A stretch of 64,000 nt of DNA. It comes from Actinomadura sp. WMMA1423 (GTDB lineage Bacteria; Actinomycetota; Actinomycetes; Streptosporangiales; Streptosporangiaceae). The first letter of the stretch is position 1, and every line of letters starts with the position of its first letter. Of the stretch, positions 31,435 to 39,144 are shown piece by piece. Under the pieces are notes generated by a model. It had not been told where the DNA came from. It saw nothing but the letters and a program-made list of their open reading frames with translations, and searched no databases. A program made the translations under genes and the position numbers. The stretch lies in the NCBI RefSeq assembly GCF_006547145.1, contig NZ_CP041244.1, positions 3,906,001-3,970,000 of the forward strand. The letters are read 5' to 3'.

Positions 31435-32097
31435 GTGTCGACCCTCACCGTGAGCATGGTGGTCCCACTGATCATCGCGGCCGGCCTGCTGGCCGCGGGC
31501 TGGGTCTGGCGGATCCGGTTCCGCAACCTGCACCGCGCCGTCCAGACGGACTGCGCCGGCCTCGCCGGGCTCCACGACGGCGTCCCGTGCCAGGTCAGCG
31601 GGACGGCCCTCGCCGTCCAGCCCGCCCCGTTCTCCGGCCGGCCCTGCGCCTGGTACAAGACGAAGGCGACGGCCCGCACCAAGTCGGGCAAGCGCGTCTT
31701 CATCGACGAGAAGTCGAAGACGCCCTTTCACCTGCGGGACGGGACGGGGCACGTCCTCATCGACCCGTCCGCCGCGGCCGTGGACGGCGCCGTCCGGACG
31801 ATGGACGAGCGCCGCCCCGCGAACGGGGAACTGCCCGGCGTGGACGGGGAGGTCGCGGAGTACCGGTACGAGGAGTGGATCCTGCCGGCCGACCAGCCGC
31901 TCTTCGTCCTCGGCACCGCGGCCGGCGGCTCCGTCGGCAAGGACAGGGAGACCGGCCAGTACGCCATCAGCACGCGGACGCGCCGCGAGTACCGGCGCCG
32001 CGCCGTGATGTTCATGGCCGTCGGGTACGGCGGCGGCGCGGCGATCTTCCTCGCCTGCGCCGCGGTCGTCGCCGTCGAGCACCTCTACTTCGACTGA
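31435..32097 (+). CDS. GIDE-domain membrane protein (PF12483-like)
   Basis: About 220 residues: an N-terminal TM (MVVPLIIAAGLLAAGWVW), a cytoplasmic or external domain, and a C-terminal TM (AVGYGGGAAIFLACAAVVAV). The domain has PFSGRPCAWYKTKATARTKS, GHVLIDPSAAAVDGAVRTMD and EWILPADQPLFVLGTA, the pattern of the GIDE domain of mitochondrial MUL1. As in other bacterial members there is no RING finger, so ubiquitin ligase activity is not implied. The start is a GTG (31435); GTG 31453 or ATG 31456 would shorten it before the TM. Confidence 0.8.
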   Translation: MSTLTVSMVVPLIIAAGLLAAGWVWRIRFRNLHRAVQTDCAGLAGLHDGVPCQVSGTALAVQPAPFSGRPCAWYKTKATARTKSGKRVFIDEKSKTPFHLRDGTGHVLIDPSAAAVDGAVRTMDERRPANGELPGVDGEVAEYRYEEWILPADQPLFVLGTAAGGSVGKDRETGQYAISTRTRREYRRRAVMFMAVGYGGGAAIFLACAAVVAVEHLYFD

Positions 32098-32107
32098 CGC
32101 GCCCGGC

Positions 32108-32206
32108 CTACCTGAGCCGGCCCAACTTGATCACCAGAAGGACGGCCGCGACCGCCACCAGACCCAGCACGACGACGAGGATCCCCGCGTTCACCAACCC
32201 GACCAC
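32108..32206 (-). CDS. Possible 32-residue single-TM peptide
   Basis: A GTG-started ORF reading MVGLVNAGILVVVLGLVAVA and ending IKLGRLR. Nearly the whole length is one hydrophobic helix with a basic end. There is no clear ribosome site. It lies between the GIDE-protein gene (convergent) and the dsrE-type gene (divergent). Conserved small membrane peptides of this sort exist, but chance cannot be excluded. Confidence 0.3.
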   Translation of the reverse strand: MVGLVNAGILVVVLGLVAVAAVLLVIKLGRLR

Positions 32207-32248
32207 ATCGCAGGATGCTACGCGGAACACCGGACTAGAGTGCCCTGC

Positions 32249-32611
32249 ATGGCAAGACCACTGGTCATCAAGGTGACGGCCGGCGCGGACGCACCCGAGC
32301 GCTGCAACCAGGCGTTCACGGTGGCGGCGGCCGCCGCGGCGAGCGGGGTCCCGATCTCCCTGTGGCTGACCGGGGAGGCGGCATGGTTCGCGCTGCCGGG
32401 GCGGGCCGCCGGGTTCTCACTGCCGCACGCCACTCCCCTGGACGACCTTCTCGGGGTCGTGCTGTCCGCGGGCCGCGTCACGCTGTGCACCCAGTGCGCC
32501 GCACGCCGCGACATCGGCCCGGACGACGTGCTGCCCGGCATCCGCATCGCAGGCGCCCCGACCTTCGTCGAAGAGATCACCCTTCCGGACGTCCAGGCCC
32601 TCGTCTACTGA
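32249..32611 (+). CDS. DsrE/DsrF-like family protein
   Basis: A 120-residue protein with the DsrE fold: PLVIKVTAGADAPERCNQAF, a central Ala-rich helix (TVAAAAAASGVPISLWLTGEA), LLGVVLSAGRVTLCTQCAARR and the end FVEEITLPDVQALVY. The CTQC pair sits where DsrE/TusD proteins carry their active Cys. Such proteins act in sulphur relay or as peroxide-sensitive small-molecule binders; the role here is unknown. The stop codon lies inside an 18-bp tandem repeat, and the 3' half is overlapped on the other strand by a membrane protein frame. Confidence 0.85.
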   Translation: MARPLVIKVTAGADAPERCNQAFTVAAAAAASGVPISLWLTGEAAWFALPGRAAGFSLPHATPLDDLLGVVLSAGRVTLCTQCAARRDIGPDDVLPGIRIAGAPTFVEEITLPDVQALVY

Positions 32612-33277
32612 CACGAGCTCGTCCACTGACACGAGCTCGTCCACTGACACGAGGCGGACGTCCGGCGGCACGGGGCGCACGTCCATCCCCGGGCCGCCCG
32701 CCCGGGCACGGGACGGCCGCGCGCTCCGCAGGCCCAGCGCGAGCCCCGCGGCGGCCGACCCGGCGAGGCCGAGCATGAGGTCGCCGATGGTGTCGCGGTA
32801 GATCGTGACGGTCTCGGGGGTGTCGAGGATGAAGACGCCGTACTCGAAGAACTCCCACAGGATGGCCGTGACGGCGCCCAGGCCGGTGCACATCAGGCCC
32901 AGCGTCCAGGTCCTGAGGCCCGCCCAGCGGCGCAGGGCGACGCCCGCGGCGGCGCTCAGGAGGGCCCAGTTGCCGAAGTGGCAGGCGTCGTCGAACCAGC
33001 CGACCGTGTCGTAGAGGTCGGCGGCGTTCCCGGCGACGTCCACGACGAAGGGCGCGGTGACGAGGAGGTCGACGTCCCACGGGAAGGGCCGGCCCCGGCC
33101 GCGCAGCGCCCAGACGAGCGTGACGAGCATGACGGCGGCGGGGTAGGCGGCCACCCGCACGCCCATCGCCTTGTCGGCGAACCGGTCCCACTCGGGGAAG
33201 GCGACGGCGAGGGCCAGCAGCGCGAGGAGGGCCGCCTTGGCGGCGAGGGCCGGCGGGCGCCAGCGGGAGGTGTCCAT
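32417..33277 (-). CDS. Integral membrane protein (DUF2238/YjdF-like) with unusual antisense tail
   Basis: About 286 residues if read to the first stop. The first ~200 form five or six TM helices with the conserved acidic/His loop VGWFDDACHFGNWALLSAAAG and ILWEFFEYGVFILD, TIGDLMLGLAGSAAAGLALG, features of the DUF2238/YjdF membrane family. After ~residue 205 comes a tail with three repeats of VSVDEL, then about 60 residues that are purely antisense to the dsrE-type gene. The family normally ends before this tail, so the stop seems to have been lost and the frame runs through. A dyad shared with the YiaAB gene lies 47-64 bp upstream. Confidence 0.75.
   Translation of the reverse strand: MDTSRWRPPALAAKAALLALLALAVAFPEWDRFADKAMGVRVAAYPAAVMLVTLVWALRGRGRPFPWDVDLLVTAPFVVDVAGNAADLYDTVGWFDDACHFGNWALLSAAAGVALRRWAGLRTWTLGLMCTGLGAVTAILWEFFEYGVFILDTPETVTIYRDTIGDLMLGLAGSAAAGLALGLRSARPSRARAGGPGMDVRPVPPDVRLVSVDELVSVDELVSVDEGLDVRKGDLFDEGRGACDADAGQHVVRADVAACGALGAQRDAARGQHDPEKVVQGSGVRQ
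32600..32653. repeat. Three tandem 18-bp repeats across the dsrE-type stop codon
   Basis: Units CTCGTCTACTGACACGAG (32600-32617), then two identical copies with C for T at position 7 (32618-32635, 32636-32653). Every unit contains the dsrE stop (TGA) and a short self-complementary CTCGT/ACGAG. On the minus strand the repeat encodes VSVDEL three times without shifting the frame. Confidence 0.9.
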
Positions 33278-33323
33278 GCCGAGAGCATGGCCGCCGGCCT
33301 CCCCCGGCGGCATCGGCGCGGGT

Positions 33324-33341
33324 ACTCAGAGCCGTCTGAGT
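33324..33341. promoter_or_regulatory. ACTCAGA-N4-TCTGAGT dyad upstream of membrane protein gene
   Basis: A perfect 7-bp inverted repeat with GCCG spacer, centred 55 bp upstream of the start at 33277. It shares GTACTCAG with the palindrome at 17696-17717. Outer GGGTAC/GTACCC flanks (33320-33325, 33346-33351) extend the symmetry imperfectly. Confidence 0.55.
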
Positions 33342-33457
33342 GCCCGTACCCGGTTCCAGCAGCCGATTCTCGCGCCGGGGGCAGGGGGCCGTGGCGGTAG
33401 AACGGCCGGAGAACGGAAATAGGAGTGCCGACGCACCCCCGAGACTGGAGCCGCCGG

Positions 33458-34477
33458 ATGGCCGACATACCCGCATGGGCCTGGGGCGCGACGATCGCAC
33501 TGATCATCGCGCTCTTCGTGTTCGACCTGCTGGTCGCCGTCCGGCGGCCGCACGCCGTGCACATCCGGGAGGCGACGTTCTGGTCGGTGTTCTACATCGC
33601 CGTCGCGGTCCTGTTCGGCGGCGCGGTGTGGATGCTCGCCGGGTCGACCGCGGGCACCGAGTACTTCTCCGGCTGGATCGTGGAGAAGAGCCTGTCGGTC
33701 GACAACCTGTTCGTCTTCGTGATCATCATGGCCAAGTTCTCGGTGCCCGCCGAGTACCAGCAGAAGACGCTGCTGTTCGGCATCGCCGCGGCGCTGCTCC
33801 TGCGGGTCGTCCTGATCGCGGTCGGCGCCGCAGCGATCAACCTGTTCTCCTTCACGTTCCTGATCTTCGGGCTGATCCTGATCTGGACGGCGGTGCAGCT
33901 CATCCGGCACCGGAACGAGGAGCCCGACGTCGAGGACACCTTCCTCGTCCGCCGCGCCCGCAAGATCCTGCCGGTCAGCCAGGACTTCCACGGCGGGCGG
34001 ATGCTCGCGCACGAGGACGGCCAGCGCGTGATGACGCCGCTGCTGCTGGTCTTCGTCGCCATCGGGAGCACGGACGTGCTGTTCGCGCTGGACTCCATCC
34101 CGGCCGTGTTCGGCGTCACCGACGACCCGTTCATCGTCTTCACCGCCAACGCGTTCGCGCTGCTGGGGCTGCGCGCCCTCTACTTCCTCATCGAGGGCCT
34201 GCTCGAACGCCTGGTCTACCTGTCGATCGGCCTGTCGGTGATCCTCGCGTTCATCGGCTGCAAGCTGATCCTGGAGTTCCTGCATCAGGACGTCTCCAAG
34301 TCCGTCCCCGAGATCCCGACGACGCTGTCCCTGGGGGTGATCCTGGTGATCCTGCTCTTCACCACGGGGGCGAGCCTGGTCCGCGTCCACCACCACCCGG
34401 AGGAGAAGGCCAAGGCCGGTTCCCTGCGCAAGCGCCGCGAGAGGAAGCCCCGCGAGGAGGAACCGGCCGCCCGCTGA
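33458..34477 (+). CDS. TerC-family (Alx-like) integral membrane protein
   Basis: A 339-residue protein with about nine TM helices. The family motifs are plain: FSGWIVEKSLSVDNLFVFVI with its acidic residues, and the second repeat STDVLFALDSIPAVFGVTDD, LRALYFLIEGLLERLVYL. TerC/Alx proteins are linked to manganese export and metallation of exported proteins. GTG 33425 overlaps its own ribosome site, whereas ATG 33458 has GGAG 7 nt upstream and is preferred. The C-terminal tail is very basic and acidic by turns (KRRERKPREEEP). Confidence 0.93.
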   Translation: MADIPAWAWGATIALIIALFVFDLLVAVRRPHAVHIREATFWSVFYIAVAVLFGGAVWMLAGSTAGTEYFSGWIVEKSLSVDNLFVFVIIMAKFSVPAEYQQKTLLFGIAAALLLRVVLIAVGAAAINLFSFTFLIFGLILIWTAVQLIRHRNEEPDVEDTFLVRRARKILPVSQDFHGGRMLAHEDGQRVMTPLLLVFVAIGSTDVLFALDSIPAVFGVTDDPFIVFTANAFALLGLRALYFLIEGLLERLVYLSIGLSVILAFIGCKLILEFLHQDVSKSVPEIPTTLSLGVILVILLFTTGASLVRVHHHPEEKAKAGSLRKRRERKPREEEPAAR

Positions 34478-34484
34478 CCCGGGG

Positions 34485-35015
34485 TCAGCCCATGCTCTTG
34501 GCGCCGTCCATCGACTCCCGGATGATGTCGGCGTGGCCCGCGTGGTGGGCCGTCTCCTCGATGACGTGCAGGAGCACCCTGCGGATCGTCCAGTGCGTCT
34601 CGGTGTTCCACGGCGCCTTGGGCAGCTCCCGCACGGCCCCCAGGTCGGGGAGGGTGGGGATCAGCTCGTCGGTGCGGCGCGCCACCTCGGTGTAGGCGTC
34701 CAGCACACCGGCCAGCGTCTCGCCGGGCAGCATCGTGAACTCGTCGGCGCGCCGCTTCCAGTCCTCCTCGGTCATCTTGGTGAAGTCGCCCATCGCGGAG
34801 GGGCCTTCCAGGATGAAGTCCACCCAGCTCCGCTCGCAGGACGTGACGTGCTTGATGAGGCCGCCGAGGCACAGTTCGCTGGCCGTGGTCCGCTGCCCGG
34901 CCTGCTCGTCGGTGAGGTCCCTGGTGGTGAACCGCAGGAAGTGGCGCGCCTTGGCCAGTTCCGCCAGCAGGTCGGCCCGCTCACCCGTCACGTTCGTCCC
35001 GTCTATGACGTCCAT
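34485..35015 (-). CDS. DinB-family protein (DUF664-like, possible mycothiol S-transferase)
   Basis: A 176-residue four-helix-bundle protein. The metal-binding histidines of the DinB fold are seen in LIKHVTSCERSW, and later in LLHVIEETAHHAGHADIIRE, with the ending DGAKSMG typical of DUF664. Actinomycete members include thiol-S-transferases that use mycothiol or bacillithiol for detoxification. The substrate is unknown. It converges on terC with 7 nt between the stops. Confidence 0.88.
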   Translation of the reverse strand: MDVIDGTNVTGERADLLAELAKARHFLRFTTRDLTDEQAGQRTTASELCLGGLIKHVTSCERSWVDFILEGPSAMGDFTKMTEEDWKRRADEFTMLPGETLAGVLDAYTEVARRTDELIPTLPDLGAVRELPKAPWNTETHWTIRRVLLHVIEETAHHAGHADIIRESMDGAKSMG

Positions 35016-35129
35016 GGTCTCCGCCTTCGGTCGTGTCGTCTCCGTACACGTCCACGCTAGGAACCAAAGCGGTCAGAACCTGGCCTCCTTCGCACCGTCC
35101 GCGGGTATGAAGTCGAGCCGATCCAGCCC

Positions 35130-35792
35130 TCAGCCGAGGATGAAGGGAACCCTTCCGGCCAGATCGCCCAGTTCGGCCCGCTCAGCGGCGGTCGGGGCGC
35201 GGCGGCCGGTGCCGACCAGCAGCGCGTCCCGGTCGGAGAGCGAGGCGGGGAACGCGGTTCCGGCGATCCTCTCCAGCAGCCCGCGCGCCGCCGCGAGGGT
35301 CTCGGCGGGCGGTTCGGGCCCCTCCGGGAGGTGCGCGACGAGGTCGAGGTGGTGCAGCGTCCACTCGATCACGTAGGCGGACAGGTAGTCGCCGGCCGTC
35401 AGCACCTCGTCCTGGGTGCCGACGCGGGCGGCGGGGTCGGCGAGCCGCGCCGCGCGGCCCGCCGCCCGCCCCACGTCGTCGAGGTGGAACCTGAGCAGCC
35501 GCGGCTCCTCGTAGGCGGCGGCCAGCCGCGGGATCAGCGCGTCGAGGGGGTCGTCGCCGGTCGGCGGCTCGACGAGCTTCCAATAGGTGGCCGCGTCCAC
35601 GGTCGGTTCGGCGTCCTCGGGCGTGACCAGGGTGATCAGGACGTCCTGGGCGTCGATGACCAGGTGGCACACCAGGTCCCGCACGAGCCAGCCGGCGCAC
35701 CCGGACGGCCGCCCGAAGTCCTTGTCCGGAAGGCCCTCGACCGCCGCGAGCAGCGCCGTCCACGAGCGTGAGAAGTGATCCACTTTCGGCAC
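35130..35792 (-). CDS. Maleylpyruvate-isomerase-family mycothiol-dependent enzyme
   Basis: About 220 residues, with the N-terminal MDMPI domain: SRSWTALLAAVEGLPDKDF, SGCAGWLVRDLVCHLVID (H of the metal site) and later YVIEWTLHHLDLVAHL with two more His. Such proteins are DinB-fold enzymes that need mycothiol as cofactor. The start is a GTG (35792, or 35783); no strong ribosome site is visible. A second DinB-type gene lies just downstream on the same strand. Confidence 0.82.
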   Translation of the reverse strand: MPKVDHFSRSWTALLAAVEGLPDKDFGRPSGCAGWLVRDLVCHLVIDAQDVLITLVTPEDAEPTVDAATYWKLVEPPTGDDPLDALIPRLAAAYEEPRLLRFHLDDVGRAAGRAARLADPAARVGTQDEVLTAGDYLSAYVIEWTLHHLDLVAHLPEGPEPPAETLAAARGLLERIAGTAFPASLSDRDALLVGTGRRAPTAAERAELGDLAGRVPFILG

Positions 35793-35836
35793 GCTAACGC
35801 CACGCCGCAAAGGCGGACAAGCGGATTCGGGACGTC

Positions 35837-36733
35837 CTAGACGACGGTCACTGGGGCGGCTGTACGGGCCTCCAGGGCCTGGACGACGGCGGCCATGTCG
35901 GCGTCGCCGTGGCCCAGTGCGACGGTCTCGCCGTAGAGGGCGTGGCACGCGTCCAGCAGCGGCGAGGCGAGCCGCGCGGCGCGGGCGGCCTCCGCGATGA
36001 GGCGGTTGTTGTCCAGGACGTTGACGATGGACGCCTGGACGGCGAAGTCGCGGTCGAGCAGCTTGCGGCCCTTGGCGCGCGACACGGTGCTGGCCATCGG
36101 CCCGGCGTCGAGCACCTCCAGCAGCCGCTCCCGGTCCAGCCCGTGCCGCTCGGCGAAGTGGAACGCCTCGGCCAGCCCGGTGACCATGGTGATCAGGTAC
36201 AGGTTGACGGCGAGCTTCGTCTGGAGCGCCTGCGGAACCGGCCCGCAGGCGAACACGTCGCCGCACATGGGGCCCATCAGGGGCCGGACGGCGTCGACGT
36301 CCGAGGGCTCCCCGGCCAGCATCGCGACGAGTTCCCCGGACTCCGCGGGTCCGCGCGAACCGGACACGGGCGCCTCGACGTACCGTCCACCCGCGCCGCG
36401 GACGTCCGCTTCGAGGCCCCGCGAGTAGCCCGGCGAGGTCGTCCCCATGTGGACGACGACCCGGTCCCGGACGTTCGCCGCGAAGTCCGGCGTGCCGCGT
36501 CCGAGCGCGGAGTCGATGGCGGGCCCGTCGGCCAGCATGAGGAACACCACGCGCGTGCGGCGGAAGACGTCGGCGGGGTCGGCCGCGACAGCCGCCCCCG
36601 CGGCGCGCAGCGGCTCGCACTTCGCGGCGGTGCGGTTCCAGACGACGAGGCGGGTCCCCGCCCGGACGAGGTTGAGCGCCATGGGCCGCCCCATGACACC
36701 GAGGCCGATGAAACCCGCGTCCATGTCCACCAT
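35837..36733 (-). CDS. NAD(P)-dependent beta-hydroxyacid dehydrogenase family oxidoreductase
   Basis: About 298 residues of the 3-hydroxyisobutyrate/6-phosphogluconate dehydrogenase family. The Rossmann motif is GFIGLGVMGRPMALNLVRAG near the N-terminus, the substrate loop is EAPVSGSRGPAESGELVAML, and the catalytic Lys is in LQTKLAVNLYLITMVTGLAEA. It probably reduces or oxidises a small beta-hydroxy acid or aldehyde such as succinic semialdehyde. An ATG at 36769 lies in the operator dyad; 36733 or 36724 is likelier. Divergent from a TetR gene that probably controls it. Confidence 0.88.
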   Translation of the reverse strand: MVDMDAGFIGLGVMGRPMALNLVRAGTRLVVWNRTAAKCEPLRAAGAAVAADPADVFRRTRVVFLMLADGPAIDSALGRGTPDFAANVRDRVVVHMGTTSPGYSRGLEADVRGAGGRYVEAPVSGSRGPAESGELVAMLAGEPSDVDAVRPLMGPMCGDVFACGPVPQALQTKLAVNLYLITMVTGLAEAFHFAERHGLDRERLLEVLDAGPMASTVSRAKGRKLLDRDFAVQASIVNVLDNNRLIAEAARAARLASPLLDACHALYGETVALGHGDADMAAVVQALEARTAAPVTVV

Positions 36734-36755
36734 CACCTTCGCGCCCTTGCGAGTT

Positions 36756-36769
36756 ATGACAATGGTCAT
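36756..36769. promoter_or_regulatory. ATGAC-AATG-GTCAT dyad between dehydrogenase and TetR genes
   Basis: A perfect 5-bp inverted repeat with 4-nt spacer in an A/T-rich patch (about 36750-36815) between the divergent genes. Candidate TetR operator. Confidence 0.5.
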
Positions 36770-36827
36770 GATAATGATCCAGGTAGATACGGCAATAGCC
36801 CGCGAAAGTTAATTCGGAGGAGCGATC

Positions 36828-37427
36828 TTGGCGACCGGTGGGCGGGACCCGCGGCAGCGGATGGTCTTCAGCGCGGCCCAGCTCATCCGCCGCGACGGCG
36901 TCACCTCGACCGGCCTGCGCGAGGTCGCCGAGCACGCCGGGGCGCCGCGGGGCTCGTTGCAGCACTACTTCCCCGGCGGCAAGGAGCAGCTGGTCAACGA
37001 GGCCGTGGAATGGGCCGGACGCTACGCGAGCGACCGCGTCGCCCGTTTCATGGCCGCCATGTCGCGCCCCACGCCGGGCAGGCTCTTCGCGTCGATGGTC
37101 CGCCAGTGGACCGACGAGTTCGAGGCGACCGGGTTCGACCGCGGCTGCCCCGTGGCCGCCGCCACGGTCGACTGCGCGGACTCGGTGGAGTCCACCCGCG
37201 CCGCCGCGGCCGCCGCCTTCGCCGCCTGGCGGCGGCCGGTCGCCCGCGAGCTGGCCGCGATGGGCGTCCCGCCCCGCAGGGCGACCGCCCTCGCGACCCT
37301 GATGGTCAGCTCCCTGGAAGGCGCCATCCTCCTGGCCAGGGCCGAGCGGAGCACCCGTCCCCTGCGCACCGTCGCCCGGGAACTGGCCCCCTACCTCGAC
37401 TCCTGCGCCACCGAGGGCTCCCCCTGA
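36828..37427 (+). CDS. TetR-family regulator (LmrA/YxaF-like)
   Basis: A 199-residue protein with a TTG start behind GGAGGAG (36817-36823). The HTH region is MVFSAAQLIRRDGVTSTGLR, EVAEHAGAPRGSLQHYFPGG, where G-S-L-x-H-Y-F-P-G-G is characteristic of the LmrA/YxaF subgroup. The C-terminal part has FDRGCPVAAATVDCADS, with two Cys that could sense thiol-reactive ligands. Likely represses the divergent dehydrogenase. A long hairpin covers its stop codon. Confidence 0.9.
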   Translation: MATGGRDPRQRMVFSAAQLIRRDGVTSTGLREVAEHAGAPRGSLQHYFPGGKEQLVNEAVEWAGRYASDRVARFMAAMSRPTPGRLFASMVRQWTDEFEATGFDRGCPVAAATVDCADSVESTRAAAAAAFAAWRRPVARELAAMGVPPRRATALATLMVSSLEGAILLARAERSTRPLRTVARELAPYLDSCATEGSP

Positions 37428-37455
37428 CCGGGGCGGCCGGCCCGGTCAGGGGGAG
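37418..37455. terminator. Perfect 15-bp-stem hairpin overlapping the TetR stop codon
   Basis: CTCCCCCTGACCGGG (37418-37432) and its exact complement (37441-37455) with an 8-nt loop. It lies between convergent TetR and PPOX genes and includes the TetR stop codon. Confidence 0.75.
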
Positions 37456-37476
37456 TCCTCGCGGGCGGACGGCCTG

Positions 37477-37971
37477 TCAGGGGGTCATGAGGGTGGGCCG
37501 GCGGGTCCGGAAGTCGATGACGCCCACCCAGGTGGGGCGCAGGGCGATGCGGGCCATGCGGGTCTCCGGGTGCTCGGCGCCGGCCACGTAGCCCGCGCCG
37601 CCTTCCTCGCCCAGGTAGCGGCGGGCCGACCGCGCCTGCTCGGGGACCATGCCGTCCACCTCGGTGATCGAGACGCGGCCGCGCAGCAGGAGGACCTCCG
37701 GGGGCTGGGAGTCGGTGTCGATGGTGACGGCGGCGTCGGGGCGTTCGCGGAGCGCGCGGACGCGGGCGGCGGGGCGCAGGATGCCCATCGGCGGGCAGCG
37801 CAGGTAGGTCGCCATCACCAGTTCGTCGCCCGTCCAGGTGAACCAGGTCGACATGACGCGGGGCGTCCCGTCGGGGGCGACGTAGGCAAGGCGGGCCGGG
37901 ATCGTCGACTGGAGCAGGCGCTGGGCGACGTCGGTTTCGAGCAGGCGCACGTCGCCCTGGGGGAGGTCCAT
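37477..37971 (-). CDS. Pyridoxamine 5'-phosphate oxidase-like flavoprotein
   Basis: A 164-residue split-barrel protein: RLLQSTIPARLAYVAPDGTP, STWFTWTGDELVMATYL, RPDAAVTIDTDSQPPEVLLL, RGRVSITEVDG. It is of the PPOX class and probably binds FMN or F420. ATG 37971 is spaced 6 nt from AAGGAG, whereas the upstream ATG at 37977 touches it; the same AGGAGATGACCATG arrangement is found before the efflux pump at 432. It is 51 bp downstream of the old-yellow-enzyme gene, and the two flavoproteins are likely cotranscribed. Confidence 0.82.
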   Translation of the reverse strand: MDLPQGDVRLLETDVAQRLLQSTIPARLAYVAPDGTPRVMSTWFTWTGDELVMATYLRCPPMGILRPAARVRALRERPDAAVTIDTDSQPPEVLLLRGRVSITEVDGMVPEQARSARRYLGEEGGAGYVAGAEHPETRMARIALRPTWVGVIDFRTRRPTLMTP

Positions 37972-38022
37972 GGTCATCTCCTTAGTAGCGGTCAGGGAGA
38001 TGACCACGGACGACCCGGAAAG

Positions 38023-39111
38023 TCATCGCTGCGGGACGAGGGCCAGGGTCGGGTAGTCGGTGTAGCCGGCGGCGGAGCCCGTGTACATGAGGTGCCGGTC
38101 CTGGACGGGGTTCAGCGGCGCGCCGAGGCGGAGGCGTTCGACGAGGTCGGGGTTCGCCAGGAAGGGGCGGCCCAGGGCGACGAGGTCGGCTCCGGCGGCG
38201 AGGACGCGGGACGACTCGCGGACGACGTGGTCGGTGGTGACGTCCGGCAGCACCGGGTTGGCGATCAGGGGCCCGGGCCACGCGCGGCGGATGGTGTGGA
38301 AGAGGGGGTTGCCAGGGTCGGCGTAGACGACGTGCAGGTAGGTCGGGGAGATCTCAGCCAGGGCGCGGACGAGGGCGGGGTAGACGTCGTCCAGGTCGTC
38401 CTCGTGCATGGCGTTGGCGGTGACCCCGGGCGAGATCCGCACGCCGACGCGGTCCGGGCCGATGGCGTCGGCGACGGCGCGGGTCACCTCGACCGTGAAC
38501 CTGATCCGCGCCTCGGCCGGGCCGCCGTAGGCGTCGGTGCGGTGGTTGGTGGCGCGGGACAGGAACTGGTGCAGCAGGTAGCCGTTCGCGGAGTGCACCT
38601 CCACCCCGGCGAAGCCCGCGGCGACGGCGTTGCGGGCCGCGGCCGCGAAGTCGGCGACGGTGGAGCGGATGTCGTCGGCGGTCATCTCCCGGGGCACGAC
38701 GGAGGGCCGCGGCCCGGACGGCGTGTGGATCGTGTCCGGCAGCGGGACGGGCGAGGGCGCCACCGGGTGCAGGCCGCTGTTGCCGGGATGCCCGATCCGC
38801 CCGCCGTGCTGGATCTGGAGGAACATCCGGCCGCCCGCGTCGTGGACGGTGCCGGTGACGCGCCGCCATCCGGCCACGTGGGCGGGGGCGTGGATCGCCG
38901 GGATGTTCGGGTACGTCAGGCCGACCGCGTTCGGGGTGGCGGCCTCGGCGATGATCAGTCCGGCGGTGGCGCGCTGCGCGTAGTAGGTCGCCATGAGGTC
39001 GGTCGGGACGCCGGCCGCGTCCGCGCGGTTGCGGGTCATCGGGGCCATCACCAGGCGGTTCGGCAGGACGAGTCCGCCGAGGCGGGCCGGTTCGGTGAGT
39101 GCGGTCTCCAT
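38023..39111 (-). CDS. Old yellow enzyme family ene-reductase
   Basis: A 362-residue TIM-barrel flavoprotein. It begins LGGLVLPNRLVMAPMTRNRA and has GLIIAEAATPNAVG, the FMN/substrate-binding MFLQIQHGGRIGHP, AARNAVAAGFAGVEVHSANGYLLHQFL (catalytic HxxN region) and LVALGRPFLANPDLVERL. OYEs use NAD(P)H to reduce activated C=C bonds. A PPOX protein is encoded downstream and an MFS exporter upstream on the same strand (33 bp gap), so a detoxification or secondary-metabolite role is plausible. Confidence 0.93.
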   Translation of the reverse strand: METALTEPARLGGLVLPNRLVMAPMTRNRADAAGVPTDLMATYYAQRATAGLIIAEAATPNAVGLTYPNIPAIHAPAHVAGWRRVTGTVHDAGGRMFLQIQHGGRIGHPGNSGLHPVAPSPVPLPDTIHTPSGPRPSVVPREMTADDIRSTVADFAAAARNAVAAGFAGVEVHSANGYLLHQFLSRATNHRTDAYGGPAEARIRFTVEVTRAVADAIGPDRVGVRISPGVTANAMHEDDLDDVYPALVRALAEISPTYLHVVYADPGNPLFHTIRRAWPGPLIANPVLPDVTTDHVVRESSRVLAAGADLVALGRPFLANPDLVERLRLGAPLNPVQDRHLMYTGSAAGYTDYPTLALVPQR

Positions 39112-39144
39112 TGTCCTGTCCCTTTCAGGTGGTGTGCGGGGAAG

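Noticed and set aside
33341..33457. Region before terC considered as a manganese (yybP-ykoY) riboswitch
   Set aside because: I could not find the conserved two-helix core of that class; the sequence only offers short GC stems.
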